DNA of 64,000 nt from Caldilineaceae bacterium (lineage in GTDB: Bacteria > Chloroflexota > Anaerolineae > Caldilineales > Caldilineaceae), in NCBI GenBank assembly GCA_011523365.1, contig WTGY01000146.1, positions 1 to 64,000 of the forward strand, read 5' to 3'. Positions 37,283-46,353 of this stretch are shown here, in pieces. The translations under genes were made by a program, and so were the position numbers. The notes below the pieces were generated by a model. The model made no database searches. It had not been told where the DNA came from and saw nothing but the letters and a program-made list of their open reading frames with translations. Within the stretch, counting starts at the first letter, position 1. Each line of letters begins with the position of its first letter.

Positions 37283-37762
37283 TCACGCGCCGACCGCCGC
37301 GCGAATATCCTCCAGATGGCCCAACTCATGGACATAAATAGTCTCGTAATACTGGTCAACTGTGATCTCGCCTCGAGAAGGGTGCCGCCCGGTCAGCTCC
37401 CAATCGCTGTCCTCAAGTGAATCAATCACCTCCAGAGTCTTGGCACGGGTAGCCGCCGCATTGGCCATCAGTTCTCCCGTCGCAATGTCCCCTGTTCGCC
37501 GGGTAAGGCCGGCGTTCCAGCGCTCAAGGTCGAAACCATCCGGGATCGTGGCTTCACCCTTGCGAATCTTGTGAACGTGGATGCTCATGCCCCGTTCGCT
37601 CTCGACCAGATGCGCGAGGCCAGTAGCCACCGTCCAACTGGCCCCCTCGGAATACACGGTCGCATTCCACTGCTCCGGCGTGAGGCCGTCAAGTAGCGAC
37701 AGTAACGCCTTGCGGGACTCGCCTAGCTTCTCTTTCCAATGCGCTCTTCTTTCTGAGGACAT
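37283..37762 (-). CDS. DinB/maleylpyruvate-isomerase-type four-helix protein
   Basis: 159 residues from the ATG at 37762, which follows GGAGAG; six more upstream codons are open. The pattern of four helices is seen: LGESRKALLSLLDGLTPEQWNATVYSEGASWTVATGLAHLVESE, with the putative metal-binding H near residue 52, and two further candidates in the C-terminal YYETIYVHELGHLEDI. These proteins are metal-dependent thiol transferases or relatives; activity here is unassigned. It lies upstream of higBA on the same strand with about 200 bp between them. Confidence 0.78.
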   Translation of the reverse strand: MSSERRAHWKEKLGESRKALLSLLDGLTPEQWNATVYSEGASWTVATGLAHLVESERGMSIHVHKIRKGEATIPDGFDLERWNAGLTRRTGDIATGELMANAAATRAKTLEVIDSLEDSDWELTGRHPSRGEITVDQYYETIYVHELGHLEDIRAAVGA

Positions 37763-37937
37763 TTCTCTCTCCATATACATGGCTAGGTCTGGCTTTCATT
37801 GCGGCATGCGGCCCCTATGGTATACTTGCAAAGCAAAATCCACGGCGACTGCCAGCTCTTCAAACAGGTTCAACCTCATCTGATGGACTCGTCCTGCCGC
37901 GACCATCCGAAAGGCCCATCTCACAGGAGTATTGTCA

Positions 37938-38336
37938 ATGAATGGTAAGTTTATCACTGCCTCAACTATGGAGCGAGATCAGATGGATTGGGGCGTAATG
38001 GGTTGGGCCAGCCGCCCCGCCACGACCGCAGCCCGTGATCTGGTAGTCATAGAAGTTACACTTGAAACCGGACAGGGCCATGCCTTTCACAAACACCCGG
38101 ACCAGGAGGAAGTAATCTACGTAATCGACGGCACGATTGAACAGTGGATCGAGCAGGAAAAGCAGCTGCTCTCCACCGGTGACTCCGCATTCATCGGCGC
38201 CGACGTAGTCCACGCCTCCTTCAACGACTCCGGCAGCCCCGCCAAACTGCTGGCCATCCTCGGCCCCTGTATCGGCGAGGAAGGCTACGCTCTCGTAGAC
38301 GTATTCGAAGAGGAGCCATGGAGTTCGCTGCGCTAA
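37938..38336 (+). CDS. Cupin domain protein
   Basis: 132 residues from the ATG at 37938, with AGGAG eight bases upstream. The cupin motif 1 is visible as GQGHAFHKHPDQEEVIYVIDG with the H-x-H...E metal ligands, and motif 2 as GDSAFIGADVVHASFN. It is a single-domain metal-binding beta-barrel. Such proteins act as isomerases, dioxygenases or sugar sensors. It is 52 bp upstream of the Gfo/Idh gene, and the two probably share a transcript. Confidence 0.85.
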   Translation: MNGKFITASTMERDQMDWGVMGWASRPATTAARDLVVIEVTLETGQGHAFHKHPDQEEVIYVIDGTIEQWIEQEKQLLSTGDSAFIGADVVHASFNDSGSPAKLLAILGPCIGEEGYALVDVFEEEPWSSLR

Positions 38337-38388
38337 AGCCCTGGAATCGAGACAATAGCAAGAAGACCACGCAGACAGGATTCTCCCA

Positions 38389-39480
38389 ATGACCAACAAG
38401 TACCGCATGATCCAGGTCGGCACCGGCGGACAGGGCAACGGCTGGTGTTCCCGCTTCCTGCCCCCCAATATCGCCGACGGCCGCATCGAGCCTGTGGCCG
38501 CCGTCGATGTCAACCCGGACGTCCTCATCAACGCCCAGCAGCATCTGGGACTACCGCCCGAGAAGTGCTACACCGACATCGAGCGCGCCTTCGACGAAAA
38601 CCCGGCCGACTTCTGTACTGTGGTCGTCCCTCCCGCCTTCCACGAATCCGTCGTTGACGTCGCCCTCGCCCACGACATGCACATCATATCCGAAAAGCCG
38701 ATCGCCGATACGCTCGAGGGCTCAGTTCGTATCGCCGCCAAAGTGAAGCGGGCAGGCAAGAAAATGGGCGTGACCATGAGCCACCGTTTTGACCAGGACA
38801 AGACCACACTGCGCCGCGAGTTGCGTTCCGGTCGGGTCGGCACCATCGACTACATCATCTGCCGTTTTACCTGCGGGCTGCGTAACTTCGGTGACTGGGG
38901 GGCTCATTTCCGCCACACCATGGAAGAGACCCTCATGATCGAAGGGTCCGTCCATCACCTCGACATCATCGCCGATCTCGCCGACTCCAAATGCGATACG
39001 ATCTACGCCCAGACCTGGAACCCTGCCTGGGGAGAATACAATACCGGTTCGCAGGGCCACGTTATGATGACCTTCGAGAACGGTACTCGCGCCTTCTATG
39101 AAGGGGCCAAGACCAACGCCAGCGGTTTCAACGGCTGGTCGCAAGAGTACTTCCGTGCCGAATGTGAACATGAGACCCTGATCATGGATTGCCGCCGGAT
39201 CGAACGCTTTCCCTACCAACCGCGGCAGTACAGCCGTGAAGGCCAAGGTGAGGAAGTCCAGCTTATGGAGCAGTCCAAGTGGAGAAACGAGTGGCTCATC
39301 GCCCAGTTCCTGGACTGGCTGGACGGTGGCCCGCCCATGGAGACCAACGTCGAGGCCAACCTGCAGTCCGTTGCCCTGATCTTCGCCGCCATCGAGAGCA
39401 GTCACATCGGCCAACCAGTTAAGGTGCAAGAGTTCCTGCGCCGGGCCCAGGAAGAAGAAGAGAGGGCCCACGCGGCTTGA
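38389..39480 (+). CDS. Gfo/Idh/MocA family oxidoreductase
   Basis: 363 residues. The Rossmann start is KYRMIQVGTGGQGNGWCSRFLPP and the family signature near residue 102 is IISEKPIADTLEGSVRIAAKVKRAGKKMGVTMSHRF. A long substrate domain follows. It is distinct from the family member at 1.3 kb. It is likely to oxidise or reduce a cyclic polyol or sugar derivative, in the same plus-strand set as the cupin and the Tm-1-like gene. Codons end in C or G unusually often here and through the next two genes. Confidence 0.86.
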   Translation: MTNKYRMIQVGTGGQGNGWCSRFLPPNIADGRIEPVAAVDVNPDVLINAQQHLGLPPEKCYTDIERAFDENPADFCTVVVPPAFHESVVDVALAHDMHIISEKPIADTLEGSVRIAAKVKRAGKKMGVTMSHRFDQDKTTLRRELRSGRVGTIDYIICRFTCGLRNFGDWGAHFRHTMEETLMIEGSVHHLDIIADLADSKCDTIYAQTWNPAWGEYNTGSQGHVMMTFENGTRAFYEGAKTNASGFNGWSQEYFRAECEHETLIMDCRRIERFPYQPRQYSREGQGEEVQLMEQSKWRNEWLIAQFLDWLDGGPPMETNVEANLQSVALIFAAIESSHIGQPVKVQEFLRRAQEEEERAHAA

Positions 39481-39719
39481 AATTGTGAGCCGCGTTGCGG
39501 GTTGCCATGAGGGGACGGCCTGCTCTTATTAGTCTTGACTTCCCCCGTCCTTCTTTGCGCCGCGTCGCCTCTTCAATTTTTGTGTCATTCGCTTCGTATA
39601 AGGCTCCCATCGGCAAGACTTTTCACCAGGAAGCTTGCCTTACGCATTTCGCAATACGATAGACGGAAAGGAACCCCACCGCCAGAGGCCCAGTTTCCCA
39701 AGATCACAGGAGGAATGTC

Positions 39720-40940
39720 ATGTCCGGGACCGTTCTTCTCGTCGGCGCGCTGGACACCAAGGGCGCTGAGTACGCGTTTGTAAAGGAACTGATCGAGGCT
39801 GCCGGTCTGCAAACACTCGTAGTCGACTTTGGCGTGATGGGCCAGCCGGCCTTCGAGCCCGAAGTCGATCGCACAGAAGTTGCCGCCGCAGCCGGTGGCG
39901 ATCTGGCATACCTGGCCTCAGGCACGCATAAGGATGAAGCGATGCGGACCATGGCACAGGGTCTCGCCACAGTCGTTGAGCGCCTCTATGGCGAGGGCCG
40001 TTTCGACGGCATTCTCGGGATGGGCGGCAGCGGCGGCACATCGATCGCTACTGCTGCCATGCGCACGCTGCAGGTTGGCGTGCCCAAAGTGATGGTCTCC
40101 ACCGTTGGCGGCGGCGATGTCAGCGCCTACGCCGGCAGCAAAGACATTACCTTCATGCCCTCCGTCGTCGACGTGGCCGGCATCAACCGCCTCAGCCGCG
40201 CCATCTACGCCAATGCGGCCGGCGCCATTGCCGGCATGGTGAAAACCGAAGCCGACGCCACTGCTGACGAACGTCCGCTCATCGCAGCCTCCATGTTCGG
40301 AAACACTACCGCCGCCGTTGACCACGCCCGCGGACTGCTGGAAGCCGAAGGCTACGAAGTACTCGTTTTTCACGCCACCGGCAGCGGCGGACGCACAATG
40401 GAAGACCTGATTCGCGACGGCTACATCGCCGGCTGCCTCGACATGACCACCACCGAGTTGGCCGACGAAATCTGCGACGGCGTCTTCAGCGCAGGGCCGG
40501 ACCGAGTCCAGGCCGCGCCCCGGCAGGGAGTACCAACCGTAATCGTCCCTGGCTGTGTGGATATGGCCAACTTCGGCGGCATCGAAACCGTGCCCGACCA
40601 CTACCGCGAGCGCAACCTCTACCAGTGGAACCCGGAGGTAACTCTCCTGCGTACCAATGAGGAAGAGAACCGGCAAATGGGGGCAATGCTTGCCGCGGCT
40701 GCCAACGCCGGCCAGACCGGAAAAGTCTCAGTGCTGATTCCCCTCGGAGGCGTCTCCATGTTGGACAGCGAAGGCGACCGTTTCTGGGACCCTGGCGCCG
40801 ATCAGGCCTGCTACGATACCCTTAAAGGCGATCTGCGCGCCGACATCCCCCTGATCGAGATGGACGCCAACATCAACGATCCTGAATTTGCCGAGAAGGC
40901 GGTCGCTTTGCTGCTGGAGATGCTGCAGGAGGAATCCTAA
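39720..40940 (+). CDS. Tm-1-like ATP-binding domain protein (UPF0261 family)
   Basis: 406 residues. It begins MSGTVLLVGALDTKGAEYAFVKELIEAAG, the typical UPF0261 start, and carries GGSGGTSIATAAMRTLQVGVPKVMVSTV and VFHATGSGGRTMEDLI, which form the ATP-binding region in tomato Tm-1. The C-terminal part has LIPLGGVSMLDSEG and FWDPGADQACYDTLK. The family's bacterial role is not established. In plants and fungi it is fused to the PEP-hydrolase-like domain encoded by the next gene, which supports a joint function. It is preceded by a GGAGGA ribosome site. Confidence 0.9.
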   Translation: MSGTVLLVGALDTKGAEYAFVKELIEAAGLQTLVVDFGVMGQPAFEPEVDRTEVAAAAGGDLAYLASGTHKDEAMRTMAQGLATVVERLYGEGRFDGILGMGGSGGTSIATAAMRTLQVGVPKVMVSTVGGGDVSAYAGSKDITFMPSVVDVAGINRLSRAIYANAAGAIAGMVKTEADATADERPLIAASMFGNTTAAVDHARGLLEAEGYEVLVFHATGSGGRTMEDLIRDGYIAGCLDMTTTELADEICDGVFSAGPDRVQAAPRQGVPTVIVPGCVDMANFGGIETVPDHYRERNLYQWNPEVTLLRTNEEENRQMGAMLAAAANAGQTGKVSVLIPLGGVSMLDSEGDRFWDPGADQACYDTLKGDLRADIPLIEMDANINDPEFAEKAVALLLEMLQEES

Positions 40941-41009
40941 CTGGTCCCCCTTCGCGGCGCTTTACCTTACAACAGATAAGCTCTACGAACTGTCCAAGGA
41001 GCATTCCAT

Positions 41010-41843
41010 ATGTCGATCCCAAGACAGGAGATCATCGCCCGTCTCCAGGCCCAACAGGCCGCGGGCAGGCCAATCGTCGGCTGCGGCGCCGGCACCGGCA
41101 TTTCGGCCAAATTTGCCGAAGCCGGCGGCGCCGATCTTATCATTATCTACAATTCCGGCCGCTTCCGTATGGCCGGCCGCGGCTCGCTCTCCGGCATGAT
41201 GCCCTACGGCGACGCCAACGGCATCGTCGTCGAAATGGCGGCCGAGGTGCTCCCGGTCGTGCAAGATACACCGGTCCTGGCCGGCGTCTGCGGCACCGAC
41301 CCCTTCCGCCTCAAACACGTCTTCCTCAAGCAGCTCAAAGAGATCGGCTTCAGCGGCGTACAGAACTTCCCCACCGTCGGCCTCCTCGACGGTACCTTCC
41401 GCGAGAATCTGGAAGGCACCGGCATGGGCTATGACAAAGAGGTTGAGGCTATCGCCATCGCCCACCAGCTGGACATGTTCACAGCGCCCTACGTCTTCAC
41501 GCCCGAGGAGGCGACCGCCATGGCCGAAGCCGGCGCCGACCTGCTCGTCGCCCACGTCGGCCTCACCACTGCAGGCACCATCGGCGCCGCCGTTGCCTAC
41601 ACGTTGGAGGAAGCAGTCGACAAAGTGCAGGAAATGGCCGCCGCTGGCCGCGCGGTCAATCCCGATCAAATCGTCATCTGCCACGGCGGCCCCTTCGACG
41701 AGCCCGAAAACGTCGGCACCGCCCTCCAGATGATGCCCGGCATCGCCGGCTTCTTCGGCGCCTCCAGCATCGAGCGCCTCCCCACCGAACGCGCCATCCG
41801 CGGCCAGGTAGAGGAGTTCAAAGCGCTAAGTTTGGGAAGCTAG
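41010..41843 (+). CDS. PEP-hydrolase-like TIM-barrel protein (partner of Tm-1-like proteins)
   Basis: 277 residues. Typical family segments are [97 protein letters not shown] and [15 protein letters not shown]. This is a TIM barrel assigned to the phosphoenolpyruvate mutase/hydrolase superfamily. The start has an AAGGAG site. It is 69 bp downstream of the Tm-1-like gene. In eukaryotic Tm-1-type proteins the two are one chain in the same order. Activity is not known; carbon-carbon or phosphoester chemistry on a sugar-acid product would fit the context. Confidence 0.88.
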   Translation: MSIPRQEIIARLQAQQAAGRPIVGCGAGTGISAKFAEAGGADLIIIYNSGRFRMAGRGSLSGMMPYGDANGIVVEMAAEVLPVVQDTPVLAGVCGTDPFRLKHVFLKQLKEIGFSGVQNFPTVGLLDGTFRENLEGTGMGYDKEVEAIAIAHQLDMFTAPYVFTPEEATAMAEAGADLLVAHVGLTTAGTIGAAVAYTLEEAVDKVQEMAAAGRAVNPDQIVICHGGPFDEPENVGTALQMMPGIAGFFGASSIERLPTERAIRGQVEEFKALSLGS

Positions 41844-41880
41844 ACCTGTCAGAACGCGAACTGTATCTGCTACTAAGACC

Positions 41881-41899
41881 TGATCATGAGACATGATCA
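41881..41899. repeat. Perfect inverted repeat
   Basis: TGATCATG and CATGATCA arms enclose AGA, 37 bp after the PEP-hydrolase-like stop and just upstream of the next gene. There is no T-run, so an operator is as likely as a terminator. Confidence 0.45.
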
Positions 41900-41917
41900 C
41901 GGCGATTGGAACCAACA

Positions 41918-43414
41918 ATGACGGAAGAATCAACTTTCTCCAATCGTGGACTCCACCGTGCGGCCGCCAAAGCTGCCAATGCACGCCGCCCACGCCTACG
42001 TGCTGCTGCCAGAACTGTCTCTTTCCCTCTACGCGCTCTCCAGCTTGAATCCGCCAAGGTCGTCAAGCTCTTGAATCGGATAACCACTAACTCACCTCTC
42101 GTATATTCCCCTGCAACTCCCCAGAGGCCTGAAATTCAGGTAAGACGTGACAACTGCTACATCAGTACGCATCGAAATAGTCGCTCATTCGGTACATCGC
42201 ATGGCTCGAAGAGGCGCAAAGGCCACCGACGCGTTCACAGTGACCCCATCCTGGCGGAGTCCACGTACGGCCAGAGACGCGTCTGGAGCTACGGTACCCG
42301 ACGAGGATACCGCCACGGCGACCGAAGTGTCCGTAGTTACGGTGACCGACGCGTCCGATGCTTCGGTGAGAGGCGCGGCTACAGCTACGGCGCAAGGTAT
42401 CGGCTTCGACGCCGGAATATTCAAGAAAAGCAAAAATTCTTCCAACACGGCCGTGGCGACAGCGGAAAGTGGATCGGGGCGTCCGACATCGAGTTTCTGT
42501 CGTCAGGTGTAGGGGCGATGTCGGTGGCGAGTTATTTTCTCAATACATTCGCGCGTAATCTCACATTTAACAATTTGCCTGCGGTACTGATAGGGAAGTA
42601 TCAGAGGGCAGGGAACGAAGAAAGGAATTTGCTACAGGCTAAGGAGGTCTGGGAGACCATCCCTGCGCAAATACGCGCCGGCGGCCCGGAAGCGCTGTGG
42701 AAGTTCCACCAGGACAAGAGCTGGTCCCATATCATCCCCAAGTCTAAGGAAGGACCGTCGACGGCGGACAACGGGATCTGGTGGTCCTACGCGAAGAACC
42801 ACCTCCTTGGGCCCGAGCCTATGAGTTTGGCCGACATAGCCGACGCCAGGGCTGTTATTCGTTCTAATGCCATGCGCGCTGCCGTCACACAGACCGCAAG
42901 CGGAATGGTCAGGGGCGCAACAGTGGCCGCAGTCGTTGGCGGCACTTTTGCCTGTCTGGAGTACGGACTGGACTATGTGGAAGGCAAGTCTTCAGGGCGC
43001 GAGTTGGTGCAAAAGGTCCTGCAGATGGGCTTTATGGCAGGGGGTGGGGCGTTCGTCACGACCGGCATTATTGTCGGCATCTCTCTGCTCTTCCCTTTCC
43101 TTATCCCTATATTAGCGCCAGTCTTGTTTGTGCTTCAGGCCGCATCTCTTGCCGTTATGGGAGCCAAAGGTGTCAAATTGGCCAAGGGGTGGTGGCCTGT
43201 CTTGGCAAGACTGAAACTGCCGGTCCATTCCTCCCTTGCAGAAGCGGTCGAAGCCCTTCCCAGAACTGTCACAGCACTTCCTGCGATGGCAGGACGCACC
43301 ATCCATCGCTCAGGAAGTTCTCTTATGGGAAAGGCTAAGGAGCTAACGGTCGGGAAGTCAGCGCGAGCGTTCCCCTGGCAGGCCAATGGGAGGGAAAAAG
43401 AGCTAACGGTCTGA
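41918..43414 (+). CDS. Unrecognised protein: Arg/Tyr octapeptide repeats, HNH-like motif and C-terminal membrane segments
   Basis: About 498 residues from the ATG at 41918; a TTG four codons earlier is also in frame, and neither has a strong ribosome site. Residues 1-110 are basic and low in recognisable structure. Residues about 114-161 are six imperfect copies of an eight-residue unit (for example VRSYGDRR, VRCFGERR), encoded by 24-bp DNA repeats at 42257-42400. A globular part from about 185 contains SHIIPKSKEG (H271) followed by N285 and N294-H295, a spacing reminiscent of HNH/ββα-metal nucleases. Glycine-rich and strongly hydrophobic helices follow at about 330-350 and 370-415, then a soluble tail. 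The function is unknown. A membrane-linked nuclease or toxin-like protein is one possibility, not shown. Confidence 0.6.
   Translation: MTEESTFSNRGLHRAAAKAANARRPRLRAAARTVSFPLRALQLESAKVVKLLNRITTNSPLVYSPATPQRPEIQVRRDNCYISTHRNSRSFGTSHGSKRRKGHRRVHSDPILAESTYGQRRVWSYGTRRGYRHGDRSVRSYGDRRVRCFGERRGYSYGARYRLRRRNIQEKQKFFQHGRGDSGKWIGASDIEFLSSGVGAMSVASYFLNTFARNLTFNNLPAVLIGKYQRAGNEERNLLQAKEVWETIPAQIRAGGPEALWKFHQDKSWSHIIPKSKEGPSTADNGIWWSYAKNHLLGPEPMSLADIADARAVIRSNAMRAAVTQTASGMVRGATVAAVVGGTFACLEYGLDYVEGKSSGRELVQKVLQMGFMAGGGAFVTTGIIVGISLLFPFLIPILAPVLFVLQAASLAVMGAKGVKLAKGWWPVLARLKLPVHSSLAEAVEALPRTVTALPAMAGRTIHRSGSSLMGKAKELTVGKSARAFPWQANGREKELTV
42257..42400 (+). repeat. Six 24-bp tandem repeats inside the unknown gene
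   Basis: Each unit encodes an octapeptide of pattern [V/G/E]-x-[S/R/C/T]-[Y/H/F]-G-x-R-[R/S/Y], for example VWSYGTRR and VRSYGDRR. Copies differ by a few bases. The periodicity is exactly 24 and keeps the reading frame open, which supports coding use. Spacing and lack of unique spacers rule out CRISPR. Confidence 0.75.
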
Positions 43415-43609
43415 GTGTTCTTTCAGATTCGGGTTAACAGAAGAACGCGAATCTGAGAACCACAGACTCGATTCAGATCGCCTGACAGAGCAGAAACCAA
43501 TTATGGATATAGAGGTGCCGATTCACAATAATTGGGGAGCAGAAGGGATGCAGTGTTGGCAGTTTCGGTCTACGGCGGATTTTCGTGCTTGACTTGCTGA
43601 TCGCGGCCC

Positions 43610-44206
43610 TTGGATCCGCATCGGCGCAATCGGAAACGCCCACGGCTGAGCCCGCTGTGTAGATTCCCGGTCGGCTGGAAGCGGGTCGAGGACGACCGAC
43701 TCAGTTTCTCCCTTGCCGTCCTTTTCCCTTGGCTTACATTTTACCTGCACAGCGATGCGGCGAATCCCATCGCTGTTCTGCTTAGTGGAGAAAGGGCGGT
43801 CGAGATCCTACGCGATTTTCTGAGCACACTGGAAGGCAGAAATCTCGGGATTCTTGCCTTTGAGCGGGACTCGCTGCAGCTGTACGCCTTTCGTCAGAAT
43901 TCCGCCGAAGAATTCAACGAGCCAGATTTGCACAGCCTCTTGACAGGATTCCTTAACAGGGTGCATGCGCTTCAGGCATCCACTACTGCCAACCTGAGCA
44001 GCTTGGAATATTGGAATTCTCCCTGCCTTGTCGTGACCGCCCTGCGCGCGAATGTAGCGGCCCACATCCTGACAACTGCAACCCGGGAGCGAACTGCCGT
44101 GGCCAGGCAGCCAACCGTCGGGAAAATCGTTTCACCTTTTTTGCCTGAAGTGCCGACAAACACACCAGCCTCGGCAATTGCCGGTGTCGTTGAACCGGGA
44201 ACTTAA
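43610..44206 (+). CDS. Hypothetical protein, possibly a fragment
   Basis: 198 codons from a TTG at 43610; the frame has an upstream stop three codons before it and no ATG or GTG nearby, so the 5' end may be missing or damaged. From about residue 50 the sequence looks protein-like (AVLLSGERAVEILRDFLSTLEGRNLGILAFERDSLQLYAFRQNSAEEF), with alternating strands and helices. I know no family for it. It follows the octapeptide-repeat gene by 195 bp and might be its partner. A decayed gene is equally possible. Confidence 0.35.
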   Translation: MDPHRRNRKRPRLSPLCRFPVGWKRVEDDRLSFSLAVLFPWLTFYLHSDAANPIAVLLSGERAVEILRDFLSTLEGRNLGILAFERDSLQLYAFRQNSAEEFNEPDLHSLLTGFLNRVHALQASTTANLSSLEYWNSPCLVVTALRANVAAHILTTATRERTAVARQPTVGKIVSPFLPEVPTNTPASAIAGVVEPGT

Positions 44207-44743
44207 ACCCTGGGCAGCTATGTCGCGCCCGGGTTCTAAGTAGAGGTAGCGGAGGAGGACCGGTCTTGTACAGTTTGAGGCTGGATAACCTGGATAATAA
44301 TACAGAGAGCACGATTGATCATGCTTCGCTTCAAGGCCTCTCCTACGTGAAGGTCCTGGCCGGCTTTCATGCCTTCTCAACAACCTGAGAACTGTCGCCG
44401 CTCGGTATCGTTCCAACACGCGTCGAGCTACATAAGTCAGTTCCTTTCGGCATGTAAGTCGTGGGCAGGGATATCGCCCTGGGTCCACAAAAGGGAGAAG
44501 GATCGCCAAGTCCGGCTTGCGTCTGGAAGAGACTCAACGGACTGACAGGAGACCTTGACAGCGTCACATCGACCGGCACGCCCACAGGGCTGTACTTCGT
44601 CGTAGTCATCACATCCAAATGTGCAGTCGAATGTACCTGCCCAATCGAAAAAGTAGAGTAGAATTAGCTAACGACAACATCGTTAACTGCCAATTTCGTC
44701 GGGGCGCGCCACTTTTCGCCCCAACCACTCAGGAGTACCCTAC
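44207..44743. other. Intergenic region without a recognised gene
   Basis: 537 bp between the hypothetical ORF and the aldo/keto reductase gene. Short ORFs on both strands have no family features. A ribosome site (AGGAG) at the end belongs to the reductase. I see no tRNA, repeat core or clear terminator here. Confidence 0.45.
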
Positions 44744-45703
44744 ATGCTCTATTCCAACATCCCAGGCATCGACAAGCCGGTCTCACGCCTCGTCCTGGGA
44801 ACGATGTGGATTAACACCAAGACTCTCGACACCGCCTTCCCCGTGCTAGACGCATTCCACGCTGCCGGCGGCAACTGCCTCGACACTGCCCACGGCTATG
44901 GCGGCGGCGACAATGAACGCGCAGTCGGTCAATGGATCAACGAACGCGGCCTGCGCGACGAGATCGTCATCCTCGGCAAGGGCGCCCACCACAGCCGGGA
45001 CCGCAAACGGGTCACGCCCTACGACATCCAGTCCGACCTCCATGACAGCCTCGCCCGCTTCAAGGTGGACAGCATCGACCTCTACGTCCTGCACCGCGAC
45101 GACCCTGAAGAGCCGGTCGGCCCCATCGTAGAAACGCTCCACGCCGCCAAAGAAGCCGGCCAGATCGACGCCTACGGCGGATCCAATTGGAGCGCCGAAC
45201 GCCTGCGAGAGGCCAACGAATACGCCGCCGCGCACGGACTGACCCCCTTCGTCGTCAGCAGCCCCCAGTTCAGCCTCGCCGTCCAGATAGAGCCGCCTTG
45301 GCGCGACTGCATCAGCGTCAGCGGGCCAGCCGGTGAGTCCGCACGCGCCTGGTGCCGCGAGAATGGTGTAACGCTATTTGTCTGGTCCAGTCTGGCCGGC
45401 GGCTTCTTCAGCGGCCGCTTCCGTCGCGACAACCTTGACACTTTCACCGAGTGGTATGATCAGCTTGCCATCAAGGTCTACTGCGAAGAGGGAAACTTCA
45501 AGCGCCACGACCGCGTGCAGGATTTGGCCGCCAGCAAGGGCGTCAGCGTCCCGCACATCGCCCTTGCCTACGTCTACAACCAGCCCGACGGCATCCACGC
45601 CCTGTCAGGCGCGCGTAGCACCGATGAGGTTCGCGTTAATGTGGAAGCATCCGAGATCAAGCTGTCCGAGGAGGAGATCGCTTACCTAGAGTTAAAGAGT
45701 TGA
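44744..45703 (+). CDS. Aldo/keto reductase
   Basis: 319 residues. The barrel pattern is clear: RLVLGTMWINTKTLDTAFPVLDAFHAAGGNCLDTAHGYGGGDNERAVGQWI with the catalytic tyrosine in AHGYG, then IVILGKGAH with the lysine, and DLYVLHRDDPEEPVG with the histidine. The NADPH-binding loop near the C-terminus is seen at ALSGARSTDEVRVN. The start has an AGGAG site. It is likely an NADPH-dependent sugar or aldehyde reductase related to the catabolic genes at 35-42 kb, but separated from them by the unknown genes. Confidence 0.88.
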   Translation: MLYSNIPGIDKPVSRLVLGTMWINTKTLDTAFPVLDAFHAAGGNCLDTAHGYGGGDNERAVGQWINERGLRDEIVILGKGAHHSRDRKRVTPYDIQSDLHDSLARFKVDSIDLYVLHRDDPEEPVGPIVETLHAAKEAGQIDAYGGSNWSAERLREANEYAAAHGLTPFVVSSPQFSLAVQIEPPWRDCISVSGPAGESARAWCRENGVTLFVWSSLAGGFFSGRFRRDNLDTFTEWYDQLAIKVYCEEGNFKRHDRVQDLAASKGVSVPHIALAYVYNQPDGIHALSGARSTDEVRVNVEASEIKLSEEEIAYLELKS

Positions 45704-45993
45704 GCAAACGATCCTGGTGTTGGCAAAATCAACTGGATGAGAGTCCCAGATAATTGCGGCTAAGATCCCTGGTTCTTCACCGCAAAGGAAATCTACTGGT
45801 TGGTCCGTTTCTGAAGGAAGTGGTTGTGGATGAAATATGGTGACTCCTGACAAGTGGATTCCGGCGCAATCTCGCCGCAAAGGGTATTTCTCAATTGCTA
45901 CCACTACGAGTGGGTCACTGGGCCGACGTCTTCCGAAGCGGGGGGCGTTTCTTTCTAGGTCTTCACAATTCCCTAAACCGACTACGCACCTTC

Positions 45994-46353
45994 CTAGTCA
46001 GTTGTATTCAATAGATTTCGCAGCGCGGGCAAAAGGTCGGGGATATCGGTAAGAATGATGTCCCAGATAACGTCGTTGTCCAGTCCTAAATACGCGTGCG
46101 CGACCTGGTTGCGCGTCCCGATTATCTGGCGCCACTGTATCTCTGGGTGTGCCTCGCGCACTTCGCTTGGCACATGGGTTGCCGCCGCACCGATGAGTTC
46201 AATGTTGCGGAGAGTAGCGTCATAGATCAAGCTATCGTCAAGGAACGCATCCAAATCCAGACCATTTGTGTAGGTAAGGACCTTTTCGCTGAATTCGCAC
46301 ATATCCTGGACGTAGAGCCGCCAGTGGCGCCCTTCGCACTCGGCCTCACACAT
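45994..46353 (-). CDS. HepT-like toxin (DUF86 family, HEPN ribonuclease fold)
   Basis: 119 residues from the ATG at 46353, which overlaps the MntA stop by eight bases; earlier in-frame codons lie inside mntA. The HEPN active-site motif Rx4HxY is present as RNQVAHAY near residue 87. The N-terminal helices (YVQDMCEFSEKVLTYTNGLDLDAFLDDSLIYDATLRNIELIGAAA) are characteristic. In this family the HEPN protein is the toxin and is neutralised by AMP-ylation by the nucleotidyltransferase partner encoded directly upstream. Confidence 0.92.
   Translation of the reverse strand: MCEAECEGRHWRLYVQDMCEFSEKVLTYTNGLDLDAFLDDSLIYDATLRNIELIGAAATHVPSEVREAHPEIQWRQIIGTRNQVAHAYLGLDNDVIWDIILTDIPDLLPALRNLLNTTD

Noticed and set aside
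37034-37420. 128-codon plus-strand ORF between higB and the DinB gene
   Set aside because: It overlaps the higB 5' end and the DinB gene antisense and has no family features.
42257-42400. 24-bp repeats considered as a CRISPR array
   Set aside because: Units are directly adjacent without unique spacers, and they encode an in-frame octapeptide.
42147-42512. Second ORF in another frame through the octapeptide repeats
   Set aside because: The Thr/Ala/Val-rich translation is a by-product of the 24-bp repeats; only the longer frame continues into domain-like sequence.
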